From Flavobacterium keumense (lineage in GTDB: Bacteria > Bacteroidota > Bacteroidia > Flavobacteriales > Flavobacteriaceae): a stretch of 64,000 bases of DNA. The translations under genes and the position numbers were made by a program. Numbering within the stretch: the stretch's first letter is position 1; every line of letters starts with the position of its first letter. The notes below the pieces were generated by a model. The model did no database searches and was not told the DNA's origin. It saw only the letters and a list, made by a program, of their open reading frames with translations. Below are positions 63,519 through 64,000 of this stretch, piece after piece. The stretch covers positions 1,860,001-1,924,000 of the forward strand of contig NZ_CP092332.1 in the NCBI RefSeq assembly GCF_029866485.1, written 5' to 3'.

Positions 63519-64000
63519 TTAAATTCTTACTTCAATATGATTATTTTGTAATTCTTTTTTTAAGGTCTTAATTTCAATTTCTTTGAAATGAAAAACACTG
63601 GCTGCCAAAGCGGCATCTGCTTTTCCTTCGACAAAGGTATCAATAAAATGTTGCATATTCCCTGCTCCTCCTGAAGCAATAATAGGAATATTTACCAATT
63701 GTGACAATGTAGCCAAAGCCTCGTTAGCAAATCCATTTTTGGTTCCGTCATGATTCATAGAAGTAAACAAGATTTCTCCAGCTCCACGTGTAGCTACTTC
63801 TTTTGCCCAATCAAAAAGTTTAATTTCTGTTGGCACCTTACCTCCTACTAAATGTACTATCCATTCGCCATCAATTTGTTTGGCATCAATAGCTACCACT
63901 ACGCATTGGCTTCCAAATTTCTGAGCCAAATCAGTAATCAATTGCGGATTTTTTACCGCAGAAGAGTTGATCGATACTTTGTCTGCACCGTTTTGCAATA
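63519..64000 (-). CDS. hisF: Imidazole glycerol phosphate synthase subunit HisF (5' end outside window)
   Basis: The C-terminal 160 or so residues of a protein normally about 251 long; the start lies beyond 64000. The TIM-barrel segments [30 protein letters not shown] (catalytic-Asp strand 5), [19 protein letters not shown] (catalytic Asp, strand 6) and [13 protein letters not shown] (phosphate-binding, strand 7) are visible. With HisH it makes IGP and AICAR. The upstream his genes presumably continue to the right. Confidence 0.96.
   Translation of the reverse strand, partial: LQNGADKVSINSSAVKNPQLITDLAQKFGSQCVVVAIDAKQIDGEWIVHLVGGKVPTEIKLFDWAKEVATRGAGEILFTSMNHDGTKNGFANEALATLSQLVNIPIIASGGAGNMQHFIDTFVEGKADAALAASVFHFKEIEIKTLKKELQNNHIEVRI

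Overview
The window is AT-rich chromosomal DNA from a member of the Bacteroidota, most likely Flavobacterium or a close relative. Start codons lack Shine-Dalgarno sites and are preceded by A-rich stretches. Several genes have the flavobacterial promoter form TTG-(about 20)-TAnnTTTG. Family content also fits: DUF3822 next to rsmD, class II ketol-acid reductoisomerase, a DUF6155-like protein, and many NRRxFIK-type Tat leaders. I see no tRNA, rRNA, CRISPR array, prophage or insertion sequence. Nearly all of the window reads as ordinary core genome with one catabolic operon and several families of short palindromes.

Layout. 1-8556: rsmD/DUF3822, a RecD-like helicase, a YgiD-type dioxygenase, kdsB, an ion channel, a spermidine-synthase-like methyltransferase fold, an acyltransferase, an M14 peptidase and an Lrp/AsnC regulator. 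8651-17331: ppc and dinB; a polyamine block (arginine decarboxylase, deoxyhypusine-synthase-like enzyme, acidic protein); a small unlisted gene; aroB; proline dehydrogenase. 17371-25559: an ABC exporter, then a complete tripartite RND efflux operon (adaptor, pump, outer-membrane channel). 25871-30593: a substrate-binding-like protein, nucleoside phosphorylase, SUI1-family factor, 2OG-Fe(II) oxygenase, and a gene broken by a frameshift near its 3' end.

30741-38521 is a six-gene branched-chain amino-acid operon, leuA-leuB-ilvD-ilvB-ilvN-ilvC; leuC and leuD are absent. 38921-43399 holds acs, convergent with a DnaQ-like/DUF294 pair that is also found near acs in other phyla. An orphan SF2 helicase and small conserved proteins follow.

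47019-57229 is a ten-gene operon that looks like a 3-keto-glycoside pathway. It encodes a GMC dehydrogenase, its Tat-exported small subunit, a cytochrome c, a DUF1080 (3-keto-disaccharide hydrolase) protein, two Gfo/Idh/MocA oxidoreductases, three TIM-barrel isomerase-like proteins and an NHS-type MFS transporter. In the inferred scheme, sugars are oxidised at C3 and cleaved in the periplasm, then imported and finished in the cytoplasm. Directly downstream is a tandem array of four units of about 135 bp, built as a duplicated dimer, each unit carrying four hairpins. Next come a PhyH dioxygenase/AraC regulator divergent pair, an M1 peptidase, a PhoD-like phosphatase, a second cluster of GTCCC-type palindromes, hisIE, and a hisF cut by the window edge.

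Nothing seen is clearly a new defence or mobile system. The items most worth a second look are the 57.3-57.8 kb array and its palindrome family, the composition of the keto-sugar operon, the exonuclease-like protein with a degenerate active site next to acs, the inverted-repeat-bounded structured element after ilvC, and the frameshift at about 29.26 kb.
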